DNA of 6,019 nt, from the NCBI GenBank assembly GCA_025362915.1, contig JANYEU010000010.1:1-6019 (forward strand), read 5' to 3'. Numbering within the stretch: the first letter of the stretch is position 1; each line of letters starts with the position of its first letter. Under the pieces are notes generated by a model, which ran no database searches, was not told the origin of the DNA, and saw only the letters and a program-made list of their open reading frames with translations. Below are positions 5,744 to 6,019 of this stretch, one piece after another. The DNA is from Chitinophagaceae bacterium. Its GTDB lineage: Bacteria; Bacteroidota; Bacteroidia; Chitinophagales; Chitinophagaceae. The translations under genes were made by a program, and so were the position numbers.

Positions 5744-6019
5744 GAAAGAATATATCACATTATCTGAGGCTTCTGAGTTAATTGGCAAGAGTAAGGAAAC
5801 ATTACGGAGATGGGATAGGGAAGGGAAGCTGAATGCAGTACGCGAACCCATGAGTAACTACAGGGTTTACAGAAAAGCAGATGTTGAAACCTTATTTTCA
5901 AGTTTTTTTAGGAAAGAAGACGAAATAAATGCCACAGCAACAAACTTTGTAGAGTCAAATAATGAATATTCTGTACTAGAACTCTTTGCTGGCGCAGGAG
6001 GATTGGCTGTAGGGATGGA
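5736..6019 (+). CDS. N-terminal part of a cytosine-C5 DNA methyltransferase with MerR-type HTH domain
   Basis: The frame is open from the ATG at 5736 to the window edge (94 codons plus two bases); a second ATG at 5742 is possible. Residues 6-54 form a MerR-like helix-turn-helix: YITLSEASELIGKS, KETLRRWDREGKL, then the wing NYRVYRKADVETLF. A polar linker (55-77) leads to VLELFAGAGGLAVGM (80-94), which is motif I (FxGxG), the S-adenosylmethionine loop of C5 cytosine DNA methyltransferases. The catalytic PC motif, ENV motif and target-recognition domain lie beyond the window. In C5 methyltransferases such as M.EcoRII and M.SsoII, extra N-terminal HTH domains repress the enzyme's own gene; a similar role here is inferred and fits the palindrome over the start. 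Such genes usually belong to type II restriction-modification systems, but no nuclease is visible. An orphan methyltransferase is possible. Confidence 0.88.
   Translation, partial: MVMKEYITLSEASELIGKSKETLRRWDREGKLNAVREPMSNYRVYRKADVETLFSSFFRKEDEINATATNFVESNNEYSVLELFAGAGGLAVGM

Noticed and set aside
1..6019. CRISPR array, tRNA, rRNA or insertion sequence
   Set aside because: No regularly spaced repeats, no cloverleaf-like segment, no transposase-like reading frame and no terminal inverted repeats with target duplications were found on either strand.

Overview
The window looks like a chromosomal segment of a Bacteroidota bacterium, probably close to Chitinophagaceae. This placement is inferred from gene families and signals, because no marker gene is present. 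The supporting signs are Bacteroidota-type TAnnTTTG promoter boxes, mostly weak Shine-Dalgarno sequences, moderately AT-rich coding DNA, export signals ending in 'IAQ', and protein families typical of the phylum. These include an uncharacterised barrel-like surface protein, an OsmC-like protein with the 'SPTDMM..ALGSC' core, and a LysM protein with a degenerate RlpA-like tail.

Layout. A possible C-terminal fragment of a membrane protein (about 3-86, +) converges on an exported, probably outer-membrane protein of unknown function (106-978, -). Only 34 bp separate that gene from a divergent pair on the + strand: an OsmC-family protein (1013-1420) and dCTP deaminase Dcd (1458-1994). A long 24-bp inverted repeat (1998-2071) fills the gap to the convergent gene that follows and is the likely transcription terminator. 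Next comes a two-gene minus-strand unit: an RsmF-like rRNA m5C methyltransferase (4097-5470), then 26 bp downstream an exported multi-LysM protein with an RlpA-like double-psi barrel tail (2079-4070). A 265-bp non-coding, very AT-rich region (5471-5735) separates this unit from a + strand gene cut by the window edge. That gene carries an N-terminal MerR-type helix-turn-helix followed by motif I of a cytosine-C5 DNA methyltransferase.

How the parts relate. Most of the window is ordinary housekeeping and envelope content: nucleotide metabolism, rRNA modification, thiol/peroxide chemistry and peptidoglycan binding. The right edge is the accessory part. The HTH-methyltransferase probably starts a restriction-modification or defence module, and its promoter is followed at once by repeated GGTTA half-sites arranged as an imperfect palindrome reaching the start codon. 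This looks like a self-regulating operator. The other notable features are an intrinsic-terminator-like hairpin on the minus strand just ahead of rsmF, whose start is non-AUG, and a clear internal duplication history in the LysM protein. The sequence does not show a complete novel system. If one exists, it lies to the right of the window.
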